From Bacteroides sp. (GTDB taxonomy: Bacteria; Bacteroidota; Bacteroidia; Bacteroidales; Bacteroidaceae), in assembly GCF_029057325.1 (NCBI RefSeq), contig NZ_JAICZW010000185.1, positions 1-43,640 on the forward strand: DNA of 43,640 bases, written 5' to 3'. Made by a program: the position numbers and the translations under genes. The notes below the pieces were generated by a model that was not told the origin of the DNA, did not search any database, and was given only the letters and a program-made list of their open reading frames with translations. Below are positions 22,743 to 32,043 of this stretch, in pieces. Within the stretch, counting starts at the first letter, position 1, and each line of letters begins with the position of its first letter.

Positions 22743-23078
22743 CTTAGAATCAAGCAGAATATTCGAATTTCATTCAGGCCGTTACTAACTTCCAGAGTAC
22801 CTGAAAACAAGTGTTATGACGTTGATAAATAACTCCTCTTTTACCTATAAATAAGTGAGCTGTTTGCAGCCAGCCAATAGGCTGTTTATAGACTGCCCAT
22901 CGGCTGTATGCAAACAGCTAATTGGCTGTCTATAGACAGCCCACTTGTTTTTGGGCAAAACAGAAGTTGTTTTCCATAGGTTAGAATTTATTTCTCTACA
23001 AAAAAGTTTTAATAATAGTCACCATGTTTTCAAATAAGCCTGTTCTATAATAAAAGATACTCTAAAACTAGTCAAATT
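22743..23078 (+). other. 336-bp gap between sigma and FecR genes
   Basis: No open frame of note. It contains palindromic array C (22859-22946), described separately. The final 100 bp are AT-rich without a TAnnTTTG box. A gap this long inside a sigma/anti-sigma pair suggests a second promoter before fecR, possibly used by the ECF factor itself, but I cannot identify it. Confidence 0.6.
22859..22946. repeat. 88-bp array C: four 22-bp palindromic units, unrelated sequence
   Basis: GCTGT recurs at 22859, 22881, 22903 and 22925, exactly 22 bp apart. The fourth core GCTGTCTATAGACAGC is a perfect 16-bp palindrome (7-bp arms around AT). The others are imperfect versions: GCTGTTTGCAGCCAGC, GCTGTTTATAGACTGC, GCTGTATGCAAACAGC. 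Linkers are 6 bp (CAATAG, CCATCG, TAATTG, CCACTT). Unit 1 can pair with unit 3, and unit 2 with unit 4. Number, size and core-linker geometry equal arrays A and B although the sequence does not. Confidence 0.88.
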
Positions 23079-24251
23079 ATGATAAATGGGGATTTTCGTA
23101 TAGCCCGTCTGATTTCCGGTTATTTATCCGGTAGCATCACTCCGGAAGAGCGTGTGCATTTGGATGAATGGCGGAAAGAGAGCATGGAGCATGAAGCACT
23201 TTTCCAAAGGATTTGCGATGAAGAGTACCGGAAGCAGCAAGTGGCACGCAAGACGTACTATGATTCGCAAGCTGGATGGCAAGAAGTGGAACGGCGAATC
23301 AGGCGTATGAATTTCAGGCGGAAGTACTTGACGATGGTGCGTTATGCAGCCATTTTGGCGGTGCCTGTTTTGGTATTGGCACTGGCGCTTCAGAACAGTC
23401 CGGAAGCTCCGTCGGCAGAAAGTCATTCGTTGTTGGCCGCTCAGTCGATAGTGCCGGGTGAGGCAAAGGCGATTCTTACGTTGGACAATGGCGAGACTGT
23501 CTTTCTGGACAAGAACGTCGGTGAGCAGCAGGCACGATTGTTGGGCGAGCAGATGCTGGTGGATTCTACCACATTGAGCTACCATGCTGCGCAAAAGGTG
23601 GAGCAGTCAGCTCCTATGTATAATAAGGTGGAAATACCTCAGGGTGGAGAATATAAGCTGGTATTGAGCGATGGCACGAAAGTGCATCTTAATTCACTGA
23701 GCAGCCTGCGTTTTCCGGTTACGTTTGAGGCCGGAAAACGGGAGGTGGAGCTGGTGGGAGAGGCCTTTTTTGAGGTAAGCAAAGCCGGGACTCCTTTTGT
23801 GGTGTGTACAAAAGGCATGCAGATAGAGGTGCTGGGAACCGCTTTCAATGTCTCGGCCTATCCGGGAGAAGAGTACCAGACCACCCTTGTCTGCGGCTCG
23901 GTGAAAGTGAATGCCGACGGAGGCGAGAGTTTGGTGCTGCGTCCCTCACAGCAAGCTTTGTGGATGCCGGGCGACGGAGAGATGCAGGTGCGTACGGTGG
24001 ATACCACCTTCTACACCTCGTGGGTGAAGGGGAAAATCAACTTCAAGGACCGGAGATTGGAGGAGATCATGAAGACCTTGTCGCGCTGGTATAACATCGA
24101 GGTGAAGTATGCCAACGAGGCTTTGAAGAACAAACGATTCGGCTGTAACGTGAACCGTTACGAAGAGATTACCCCTTTCCTCGAACTGCTGGAGGCGACG
24201 GGAAACATACATGCCGGAATAGACGGGAAAACAATTACATTTCATAACTAA
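23079..24251 (+). CDS. FecR-family anti-sigma factor
   Basis: A 390-residue inner-membrane regulator: cytoplasmic N-terminus with a Bacteroides-type anti-sigma domain (LISGYLSGSITPEERVHLDEW), one membrane helix near 87-106, a periplasmic FecR domain (about 175-270; LSDGTKVHLNSLSSLRFP, GEAFFEVSK, GTAFNVSAY) and a C-terminal DUF4974 (NFKDRRLEEIMKTLSRWYNIEV). It should hold the ECF sigma factor until the STN domain of the outer-membrane SusC signals substrate binding. It lies 20 bp before susC. Confidence 0.94.
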   Translation: MINGDFRIARLISGYLSGSITPEERVHLDEWRKESMEHEALFQRICDEEYRKQQVARKTYYDSQAGWQEVERRIRRMNFRRKYLTMVRYAAILAVPVLVLALALQNSPEAPSAESHSLLAAQSIVPGEAKAILTLDNGETVFLDKNVGEQQARLLGEQMLVDSTTLSYHAAQKVEQSAPMYNKVEIPQGGEYKLVLSDGTKVHLNSLSSLRFPVTFEAGKREVELVGEAFFEVSKAGTPFVVCTKGMQIEVLGTAFNVSAYPGEEYQTTLVCGSVKVNADGGESLVLRPSQQALWMPGDGEMQVRTVDTTFYTSWVKGKINFKDRRLEEIMKTLSRWYNIEVKYANEALKNKRFGCNVNRYEEITPFLELLEATGNIHAGIDGKTITFHN

Positions 24252-24271
24252 CCATTAATCATTGTTCAATT

Positions 24272-27200
24272 ATGACTAAAGAACAGAGCTACACCAGTTT
24301 TTGGAAAAGTGGAAAACGTATATGGATTGCATTCCTGTTTTTCAGTTTCATTATGATTGGTTTTGTGCAGGCTGCCAATACGGCGTTTGCGCAGGCAACA
24401 GTCACAGTAAATTTAAAGGATGTCACGTTGAGTGACGTCTTGTGGGAAATTCAGCGTCAGACGGACTTTACCTTCATCTACAGCACCAGTGACGTGAATA
24501 AGGTGAAGGTGGAGGATCTGAATGTAAAGAACGAGAAGATTTCGGCTGTGCTGGACCGCTGCCTCAAGGATAGCGGTTTGGCCTATATGGTGAAAGACGG
24601 TGCGATAGCCATCCGTCCTGCCCACGAAGTGAAGGCGGTGGAGCAGGAACGCGTTGTCACCGGTACTGTGGTGGACGAAACGGGCGAACCGGTCATCGGA
24701 GCCAACGTCCTGGTGAAGGGAACCGCCAACGGACAGATTACCGACCTGAACGGACATTTCTCCATCAAGGTGGAACAGGCTACAGTGACATTGGTGGTAT
24801 CCTATGTGGGCTATGTGCGCCAAGAGGTGAAAGCCACTGCCGGCCGGCAGGTGAAGGTGGAGTTGCACTCCGATGCCAACCTGATGGAGGAAGTGGTGGT
24901 GACCGGTTACGGTACGTTCAAGAAGTCGGCATACGCCGGTTCGGCCTCCAACCTGAAGTCGGATAAGTTGCAGGACATTCCGGCCACCTCTTTCAAGGAC
25001 CTGCTGCAAGGCAATGCGCCGGGTGTGCAGTTCTCCTCTCCGTCCGGACAGCCGGGTGCTTCCACATCGCTGAGCATCCGTGGTATGGGTTCGTTCAACG
25101 CCAGCAACTCGCCGCTCTATGTCATCGACGGGGTGCCTGTGCGCTCGGGAAGCATCAACACCATGAGTTCGGATGCAGGGCTCGACATCATGTCCACCAT
25201 CAACAGTTCCGATATTGAGTCGGTTACGGTCATCAAGGATGCCGCTGCCGCATCTCTGTACGGTTCACGTGCTGCCAACGGCGTGGTGGTGATTACCACC
25301 AAGAATGGCCAGGCAGGCAAACCCAAAATCTCGCTCAAGGCAGATTGGGGTAAGTCGGACTTCGCGATGGACTACCGTCCGGTGATGGGTGGAGCAGAAC
25401 GCCGCCAGTATATCTACGATGGCTTGAAGACAGCCCAGTTGCTGAAAGGAAAGAGCGAAGAAGAGGCTACGGCAGCTGCCGATAAAGAAATCGATGACTT
25501 TGCACCCGTGCCCTGGTGCGGATATGTGAACTGGGACGATGTCATGTTCCAGAAAGGAAACCATGAATCTTACGAGGCATCTCTTTCGGGAGGTACGGAT
25601 CGGTTTAAATACTACTCTTCACTCTCTTATCTGAAGCAAGAGGGTATTGCCATCAATTCAGGTCTGGAGCGCATCAGCGGCCGCCTGAATGTGGATTACC
25701 AGGCTACCAACCGCCTGAAGGTAGGGGCTAACATGCTGTTTGCCACAGTCAATCAGGATGTGTATGGCGAAGGTACTTCTTATACTTCTCCTTTCTACTC
25801 GTCCCGTAATGCGGTAGTTCCTTCGGATGCCGTTTACAACGAGGACGGCTCTTGGAACCGCAGTTTTATCCGCAACGGAGACCGTAACCCGGCTCTGTCG
25901 GCCGCTTACGACTACCAGCGCGAATACGTGACCCGCTCTTTCAATACCATTTACGGTGAATACGAGTTCCTGAAGAACTTGAAGTTCCGTTCTACCTTCA
26001 GCTACGACTATGTGAATACCAAGGGCAAGGATTGGAGCGACCCACGTACTTCCAACGGTGACGATGTCAACGGAGGTATGAGCAAGAAGTTCTATGAATA
26101 CAAGAAAATGGTATGGGCCAACCGCTTGACCTATAGCTGGAACATTGCCAACGACCACCACTTCGACGCCCTGGCCGGTTACGAGATTGACGACCAGTAT
26201 CGCGACTACCTGTCGGGCTATGCCACCAATTTCGCGACCTACGACAAGAATGAAATCAGCAACGGTATGAAGACCGAATCGGTAGGCGGTAGCGACACCC
26301 GTACCCGTATGGTGTCTTACCTCTTCCGTTTGAACTACGACTATAAGAACCGCTACTACCTGGGCGCCAGCTTCCGTACCGACGGCAGTTCGCGTTTCCA
26401 GCGCGACAACCGTTGGGGTAACTTCTGGTCTGTTTCTGCTGCATGGCGTGCCATCGAAGAGAATTTCATGGAGCCTGTCAAGGGATGGCTGACCGACTTG
26501 AAGCTGCGTGCCTCTTACGGTGTGAACGGTACGCTTCCTTCCGACTATTTCGGCTATATGGGACTCAGCAGCCTGACCAACGGCTATATGGAGCAACCGG
26601 GCATCAGCCAGTCTCAAATCAGGAACGACAACTTGAAATGGGAGACCAACTATAACTTCAACTTAGGTCTGGACTTCGCTTTGTGGAACCGCATCAACGT
26701 GACGCTGGAATACTACACACGTACCACCAAGAACCTGTTGATGGACCGTCCCGTTTCCATGACCACCGGTTTCAGCAGTTACCTGATGAACATCGGCGAG
26801 GTGAAGAACAAGGGTGTGGAACTGGAAATAAGCTCCACGAACATCCGTACCAAGGATTTCAGCTGGAACACAACCTTCAACATCTCGCACAACAAGAATG
26901 AGGTGGTGACGCTGGACGGCATGCAGACCGAGATTATCAGCGGTACGCAGATTCACAAAGTGGGCCACTCCTACCGTACCTTCTACATGAAAGAGTTTGC
27001 AGGCATCAATCCTGAGACCGGTGCTCCGCAATTCTATACCAACGAATTGGATGAAAACGGTCGCTACAAGAAAGACATCACGGAGGAAAGCACGGAGGCT
27101 CGTGCCATCGTACTGGATAAGCATGCCGAACCTACCGCCATCGGTGGCTTGACGAACACGCTGCGCTACAAGTGGTTCGACTTCAGTTTCATGTTCTCTT

Positions 27201-27622
27201 ATCAGTTTGGCGGTTATTCGTACGACACGTGGGCGCAGAAGACCGAACACGGTGGTTATGACCTGGAAGCCAATATTCCTACCTACTATAGAGACAGCTG
27301 GAAGAAGCCGGGCGATGTAACCCGATATGAATTGTTCTATGACAAGTCTTCGGCATACGCCATGAACAAGATTACCTCTACACGTCGTCTGCACAGCACG
27401 GACTTCATCCGTCTGAAGACGTTGACATTCGGCGTTACCGTGCCGAAGGAGTGGACTCGCCGGATTGGCATCGACAATGTACGCCTCTACACTTCGGCAA
27501 ACAATCTGTGGACATGGGCGGCGTTCGACTACTACGACCCCGAAGCCGTGCGCAGCGGTACTGCCATCTGGGGAACACCTCCTCTGAAGACGGTTACTTT
27601 CGGTATAAACGTAAATTTCTAA
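24272..27622 (+). CDS. SusC/RagA-family TonB-dependent transporter with STN domain
   Basis: A 1116-residue outer-membrane transporter. Order: N-terminal signal (about 1-41, ending TAFAQ), STN domain (about 43-115; VTVNLKDVTLSDVLWEI), carboxypeptidase-regulatory-like domain (about 129-212; GTVVDETGEPVIGANVLVKG), TonB box/plug (EEVVVTGYGT, LSIRGMGSFNASNSPLYVIDGVP) and a 22-strand barrel ending VTFGINVNF. The STN domain is what contacts FecR. With the adjacent susD it should form the lidded uptake complex. No glycosidase gene is near, so the substrate is not evident. Confidence 0.96.
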   Translation: MTKEQSYTSFWKSGKRIWIAFLFFSFIMIGFVQAANTAFAQATVTVNLKDVTLSDVLWEIQRQTDFTFIYSTSDVNKVKVEDLNVKNEKISAVLDRCLKDSGLAYMVKDGAIAIRPAHEVKAVEQERVVTGTVVDETGEPVIGANVLVKGTANGQITDLNGHFSIKVEQATVTLVVSYVGYVRQEVKATAGRQVKVELHSDANLMEEVVVTGYGTFKKSAYAGSASNLKSDKLQDIPATSFKDLLQGNAPGVQFSSPSGQPGASTSLSIRGMGSFNASNSPLYVIDGVPVRSGSINTMSSDAGLDIMSTINSSDIESVTVIKDAAAASLYGSRAANGVVVITTKNGQAGKPKISLKADWGKSDFAMDYRPVMGGAERRQYIYDGLKTAQLLKGKSEEEATAAADKEIDDFAPVPWCGYVNWDDVMFQKGNHESYEASLSGGTDRFKYYSSLSYLKQEGIAINSGLERISGRLNVDYQATNRLKVGANMLFATVNQDVYGEGTSYTSPFYSSRNAVVPSDAVYNEDGSWNRSFIRNGDRNPALSAAYDYQREYVTRSFNTIYGEYEFLKNLKFRSTFSYDYVNTKGKDWSDPRTSNGDDVNGGMSKKFYEYKKMVWANRLTYSWNIANDHHFDALAGYEIDDQYRDYLSGYATNFATYDKNEISNGMKTESVGGSDTRTRMVSYLFRLNYDYKNRYYLGASFRTDGSSRFQRDNRWGNFWSVSAAWRAIEENFMEPVKGWLTDLKLRASYGVNGTLPSDYFGYMGLSSLTNGYMEQPGISQSQIRNDNLKWETNYNFNLGLDFALWNRINVTLEYYTRTTKNLLMDRPVSMTTGFSSYLMNIGEVKNKGVELEISSTNIRTKDFSWNTTFNISHNKNEVVTLDGMQTEIISGTQIHKVGHSYRTFYMKEFAGINPETGAPQFYTNELDENGRYKKDITEESTEARAIVLDKHAEPTAIGGLTNTLRYKWFDFSFMFSYQFGGYSYDTWAQKTEHGGYDLEANIPTYYRDSWKKPGDVTRYELFYDKSSAYAMNKITSTRRLHSTDFIRLKTLTFGVTVPKEWTRRIGIDNVRLYTSANNLWTWAAFDYYDPEAVRSGTAIWGTPPLKTVTFGINVNF

Positions 27623-27643
27623 CCCTTAAAAAAACGAACTGTT

Positions 27644-29089
27644 ATGAAGATATTTAAATACTTATTGATTAGTTCCGTACTGTTTACCGCCACTTCCTGC
27701 GGAAACGACTGGCTGGATTTGGAACCCTCTACTTCGGTGGATACGGAAACCAGCATCAAGATATTGTCGGACGTGGAATTTACGCTGAACGGCATCTACA
27801 GCACGATGCAGAATTCGAATGCCTATTCGGGCAGATTGGTCTATTATGCAGACGCTACGGGCGATGACATGCAGGCAGTCAGCTCCACCAAGCGTGTGGG
27901 CAATTACTACCTGTTCGGCTTTTCTGCCGACAACGGTCCCAGCAGCCACTGGTCCTATCTCTACTCCATCATTCAGAACTGCAACCTGATTCTGATGAAC
28001 ATCGACAAGATTGCCATTGACGAAGATGATGCCAGCTATCGCGACGACCTGAAGGGAGAGGCACTTGCCATTCGCGGATTGGCACTGTTCGACCTGACCC
28101 GTCTCTTCGGTTATCCTTATACGAAGGACAACGGCGCCTCCCTCGGTGTGCCCATCGTGGAAGGACTCTCCACCATCGACAGCAAGCCGAAGCGCAATAC
28201 TGTGGCAGAGTGCTACACCCAAGTGATAGACGACCTGGAGCAGAGCGTCAGCCTGTTGAGCGGAAAGTTTAAGAAAGGTAAGTTCAACAAGTGGGCGGCC
28301 ATGTCGCTGCTGAGCCGCGTCTATCTGTACAAAAACGACAATGAGAATGCCTTCAAGTATGCGACGGAAGCCATCAAGGGAGCCGAGAAGCAGAAGTATG
28401 CGTTGTGGACCAACGAAGAGTATCCCACCATCTGGGCAAACGACGCTTCCGCCTCGAAACCGGGCGAAGTGCTGTTCGAGATTGTCAACCTGACCACCGA
28501 CAGCCCGGGCAAGGAGAGCATGGGCTACCTGAGTTCCAAAGATGGTTACGATGACATCTGCATCACCTGCTCCTTCTATCACTTCCTGCTGGAAGACCCG
28601 GACGATGTGCGCCTGAAGTTGCTGAGCTTCGACAAGACCTATTATGCCTACGTCAATAAGTACCAGCCGCAGGAGGGCGAGAACATCGAGGATGCCAACA
28701 TCCCGCTTATCCGTCTGTCCGAAACCTATCTGATAGCTGCCGAGGCTGCCGTGAAGCTGAACGACAACACCGCTGCCGTGAAATACCTTGACCCCATCGT
28801 GCGCAGGGCGAACCCCGACAATACGGTAGAGGGAACCACCGTCACGCTGGAACGCGTGTTGAACGAACGCCGCAAGGAGCTGGTGTGCGAAGGACATCGC
28901 ATGTACGATGCCGTAAGAAACGGACTTTCGATAGAACGCCTGAACGAGACGGACAAGAAACTGTCGAAAACCAAGCATAGCGCGAAGTACATGAAAGACA
29001 TCAACTGGGACTTCTTCAGAATCCTGCTTCCCATCCCCAAACGCGAGATGGATGCGAACCCCAACATGGTGCAGAACCCCGGCTATTGA
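27644..29089 (+). CDS. SusD/RagB-family surface lipoprotein
   Basis: A 481-residue lipoprotein with lipobox TATSCG (Cys19). SusD traits: N-terminal NDWLDLEPSTSVDTE, TPR-like helices (LKGEALAIRGLALFDLTRLFGYPYT), and the C-terminal RRKELVCEGHRMYDAVR...LPIPKREMDANPNMVQNPGY. It serves as the substrate-capturing lid on the SusC partner encoded 21 bp upstream. Confidence 0.95.
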   Translation: MKIFKYLLISSVLFTATSCGNDWLDLEPSTSVDTETSIKILSDVEFTLNGIYSTMQNSNAYSGRLVYYADATGDDMQAVSSTKRVGNYYLFGFSADNGPSSHWSYLYSIIQNCNLILMNIDKIAIDEDDASYRDDLKGEALAIRGLALFDLTRLFGYPYTKDNGASLGVPIVEGLSTIDSKPKRNTVAECYTQVIDDLEQSVSLLSGKFKKGKFNKWAAMSLLSRVYLYKNDNENAFKYATEAIKGAEKQKYALWTNEEYPTIWANDASASKPGEVLFEIVNLTTDSPGKESMGYLSSKDGYDDICITCSFYHFLLEDPDDVRLKLLSFDKTYYAYVNKYQPQEGENIEDANIPLIRLSETYLIAAEAAVKLNDNTAAVKYLDPIVRRANPDNTVEGTTVTLERVLNERRKELVCEGHRMYDAVRNGLSIERLNETDKKLSKTKHSAKYMKDINWDFFRILLPIPKREMDANPNMVQNPGY

Positions 29090-29138
29090 TAACTCAAGGA
29101 GGTCTCAAAACACGAAAAAGAGAATGAAATGATAGATC

Positions 29139-29195
29139 TTAGGCACGGATTTCACGGAATTAATTAAGAAGAAAGCCGTGTAATTCCGTGCCTAA
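29139..29195. repeat. REP-like palindrome after susD
   Basis: Arms 29139-29157 and 29176-29195 pair over about 19 bp with one bulge and one mismatch (TTAGGCACGG against CCGTGCCTAA at the base). There is no U-run on either strand, so it is not an intrinsic terminator. It may protect the susCD mRNA 3' end or be a dispersed repeat copy. Confidence 0.75.
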
Positions 29196-29244
29196 AAGAA
29201 AATGAAAAGCATGTTTCTGACACACTCCCTTAAATAAATAACCT

Positions 29245-30414
29245 ATGAACAAGATAAGTTTAGTGAAGCTTTCTCTTGTGGTATCTATTCTGACCTTTAT
29301 GAGTTCCGGCATCTCTGCCGGAACTCTTGGTTTGGACGGCAAGAAGAAAGAGAAGGAGAAGAAGGAAGTGGAACTGTCGGCAGACGGTCCCTACGTGATT
29401 TACCGCCCGGACGGCAAGACGCGCATCGTCAGCGTGGATGTCAAAGGAAGAATCTGCGACACCACCTACACGGTGCTGCCGAAGGACTTCCGGCTGCACG
29501 TGACCGACCACAAAGGGAAATCGTCGTTCGATGTCAAGCTGCATCCCATCAAATGTCCCGACTGGAACTACCGTCAACCGGACAAGGTATTTGTGATGTC
29601 CGACCCGCACGGCAGGCTGGACTGCGTCATCAGCCTGCTCCGAGGAAACGGCATCATCAACAAGGAGTATCGCTGGGACTTCGGCAAGAATCACCTGGTG
29701 GTCATCGGCGACATCTTCGACCGTGGCAAAGACGTGCCGCAAATCTTCTGGCTCTTCTACAAACTGGAGGCGGAAGCGGAGCAGGCAGGCGGGCGCGTCT
29801 CGTTCCTGCTGGGCAACCACGAACCGATGGTGCTTGCCGGAGATTTGCGCTATGCGAAGGAGAAGTATAAGGCGCTTGCCGAGAAATTAGGCATCAGCTA
29901 TCGCAAGCTGTTCGGCGCCGACACGGAGCTGGGACGTTGGCTGGGCACCCGCAACACGATGCAGGTCATCGGGAAAGACCTCTATGTACACGCCGGACTG
30001 GGAAAGGAGTTCTACGACCGCAACCTCGACATCCCGACAGTGAACCGCGAAATGAGCCGTGCCTTGTTCCTAAGCAAGAAGGAACGCAAGGCATTGTCGC
30101 CCCTCACGGCCTTTCTTTACGGAAACAACGGTCCCATCTGGTACAGAGGGCTGGTGAGGAAGGACGCGAAGTACCACCCCTTGCCTGCCGACTCTCTGCA
30201 ACTGCTGCTGAAACGCTACAAGGTGCGCCGCATCATCGTAGGACACACCATCTTCAAGGACATCTCCACCTTCTATGGCGGAAAGGTCATCGGTGTCAAT
30301 GTGGACAACAAGGAGAACCGCGAGAAGAAACGCGGACGTGCGGTGCTGATTGAGCGCGACAAGTATGTGGTAGTGGGCGACAAAGGGGCGAAGCGGACAT
30401 TGCCGGTTGATTAG
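29245..30414 (+). CDS. Exported calcineurin-like (PPP/SLP-type) metallophosphatase
   Basis: A 389-residue protein with an N-terminal signal peptide (cut about residue 26), a Lys/Glu-rich linker, and a complete metallophosphatase core: SDPHGRLD (D120, H122), GDIFDRGKD (D156, D159-R160), LLGNHEPM (N191-H192), then VHAGLG and VGHTIF further on. The GDxxDRG / GNHE pattern is PPP-like, close to bacterial Shewanella-like phosphatases. It should be periplasmic with a bimetal site. It lies 155 bp after susD, on the same strand, which suggests (not proves) that the SusCD cargo is a phosphorylated compound. Confidence 0.88.
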   Translation: MNKISLVKLSLVVSILTFMSSGISAGTLGLDGKKKEKEKKEVELSADGPYVIYRPDGKTRIVSVDVKGRICDTTYTVLPKDFRLHVTDHKGKSSFDVKLHPIKCPDWNYRQPDKVFVMSDPHGRLDCVISLLRGNGIINKEYRWDFGKNHLVVIGDIFDRGKDVPQIFWLFYKLEAEAEQAGGRVSFLLGNHEPMVLAGDLRYAKEKYKALAEKLGISYRKLFGADTELGRWLGTRNTMQVIGKDLYVHAGLGKEFYDRNLDIPTVNREMSRALFLSKKERKALSPLTAFLYGNNGPIWYRGLVRKDAKYHPLPADSLQLLLKRYKVRRIIVGHTIFKDISTFYGGKVIGVNVDNKENREKKRGRAVLIERDKYVVVGDKGAKRTLPVD

Positions 30415-30490
30415 TCTTCCCCACCCTTGCCGCTGAAGACACCTCTGCATCAACCGGTGGAATCTACGGTGAGTCCGGCCCCTTCAGGTG

Positions 30491-31456
30491 CTATCGGGGT
30501 TCCGTCTCCAGCTGTGTCAGTATCTCCACCGGCGATGCTTCTTTCAGGAGCACGACTTTCTCTTTATCCAGCAGGTAGAGAGTAGGCATGGCGGGAAGGA
30601 TGTACAATTCCTTGTCGGTGAAGGAGGTGTCGGCCGTTCCGGCTATCCACCCGGCAGGGAGGGGATATCCGGAGGAGGTGTCCGTCTCGTGCTCGCTTTC
30701 GGTATTGATGGCAAGTACGGTGAGGCGTTGGTCGCGCAACAGCTCGCCTAAGAGACGGTCGGCTTGCAACTGTGCGATGGTCTCACGGCAGTGGCGACAG
30801 TCGGGATTATAGAACAGCAGGAGCAACCGGGAGGCGGAAGGAGTGGTGTGCAACGTTTGGCTCTGCCCGTCCCGGGTGCGGTAGGCAAAGTCGGTTGCCG
30901 GGGTGCCGGGACGGTTCTTCAGGGCGGCGGCAAGCAGGAAGCGTGGACGCGACTTCTCGGTTTCGTCCAGCAGAGAGGTGCGGACCTGTTCTTCCAGAAA
31001 AGGGATGAAATGTTCCTCGTTCCGCATGGGCGAATCGGAAGTATGAAGGTACTTCTCCGCCAGTTCGGCAAGCAGCAGGTAGGCAGGTTTGTCGGCCTCG
31101 GCACGCTGCATCAGGGAGTGCACAGCTTGGGTGCGTGCATCGGCTTGCGCATGAGGGAAGAGGGAGAGGTAGTTGACGATATTCTGCTCCACGAAGTCGG
31201 GATGACGGCTGCGCAAGGTGTCGGCAAAGTCCATGCAGTCCCAGAAGTGCGCCAGCAGGTAGGCTGCACGCTCGTGGGGAGTGCGCAAGGTAGAGGGGAT
31301 GGCAGGCAGAGGCAGGTCAAGAGCCAGGGTATCGGGCGGGAGACTGCCTGCGGCGGTTGTTGTCGGAACCTTCCAAAGAGGACATGCCTTCATGTTGCCG
31401 ATGAGGAGAGACAGGAGGCATATCGAAAAGAGTGAGAAAGCAGTAGTTGGTTTCAT
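30491..31456 (-). CDS. DUF5106 / thioredoxin-like exported protein, copy 1
   Basis: A 321-residue protein with a hydrophobic N-terminal signal, a helical DUF5106 domain (about 55-180; RAAYLLAHFWDCMDFAD) and a C-terminal thioredoxin-like fold with the redox motif C220-R-H-C223 in FYNPDCRHCRETI. The cis-proline loop is AMPTLYLLD. It should handle disulfides in the periplasm. It is clearly a paralogue of 33544-34434: both share KYL...SPM-NEE, LKNRPG/MKNRPG and MPTLYLLD. It is convergent with the metallophosphatase. Confidence 0.88.
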   Translation of the reverse strand: MKPTTAFSLFSICLLSLLIGNMKACPLWKVPTTTAAGSLPPDTLALDLPLPAIPSTLRTPHERAAYLLAHFWDCMDFADTLRSRHPDFVEQNIVNYLSLFPHAQADARTQAVHSLMQRAEADKPAYLLLAELAEKYLHTSDSPMRNEEHFIPFLEEQVRTSLLDETEKSRPRFLLAAALKNRPGTPATDFAYRTRDGQSQTLHTTPSASRLLLLFYNPDCRHCRETIAQLQADRLLGELLRDQRLTVLAINTESEHETDTSSGYPLPAGWIAGTADTSFTDKELYILPAMPTLYLLDKEKVVLLKEASPVEILTQLETEPR

Positions 31457-32043
31457 CAGTTAGCAGATTTTGGGACTTTAATCTAAGTTTCGCATATCTC
31501 TGATAGGGTGTCAGGATACAAGTTGACGAGGCTACGAGGCGGAGTCACCCAGGAGTCTATCTGCATCCTATTCATGAAACAGGCAGATAGGAGAATCTTG
31601 TACCCTTGTTTACTTGTTCACTGAAAGCAAGTTCAGAAACTTGCGAAACTTGAGTCAATGTCTGTTGATTGGTGCAAATATAGCGCTTTTTCCAATGCGA
31701 GACGCGTTTTCCTTTCTTTTTTACGATTCGCGAAGGAGGCAACATTCACCCGTCGCAACGCATATAACGTATTCATTATCAATGCAGGGATATCCCCCGG
31801 TGCATCCGTGACACCGATTGCCGGCATGCAAATGAGGGCGGCTGTATCGGGAATAGTCCGACAAGGATTGAAGTTTAGCCACGTAAACGGCTGAATAGCA
31901 ACAAAAAGCATTCCAAAAGTTTATAATGTTAAAAAACGTGATTATCAATCGATTAATAGCATATCTTCGCCTTTTCTCAAGAAAAAAGCAGTAGATTTGT
32001 GCGCCGATTGTATGCATAAAAAAGGAAATGAGCTCATTAGGTA
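31457..32043. other. 587-bp gap before the HEPN operon
   Basis: No convincing gene. It shows a hairpin (CTATCTGC 31557-31564 with GCAGATAG 31583-31590), a minus-strand TATATTTG (31675-31682) that could drive the DUF5106 gene from afar, and short overlapping frames on both strands that look like chance or remnants. The promoter for the HEPN operon is at its right end. Its AT-rich, gene-poor character and place between paralogues suggest an insertion scar. Confidence 0.55.
31966..31999 (+). promoter_or_regulatory. Promoter candidate for the HEPN - unknown - SecB-like operon
   Basis: TAGATTTG (31992-31999) is an exact TAnnTTTG. TTCG (31966-31969) lies 22 nt upstream, one base off and slightly distant. 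The leader would be about 38 nt. Confidence 0.5.

Noticed and set aside
31633..32017. Short minus-strand frames (about 92-98 codons) upstream of the HEPN operon
   Set aside because: They overlap each other and a plus-strand frame, lack domain-like patterns and have no convincing start signals.
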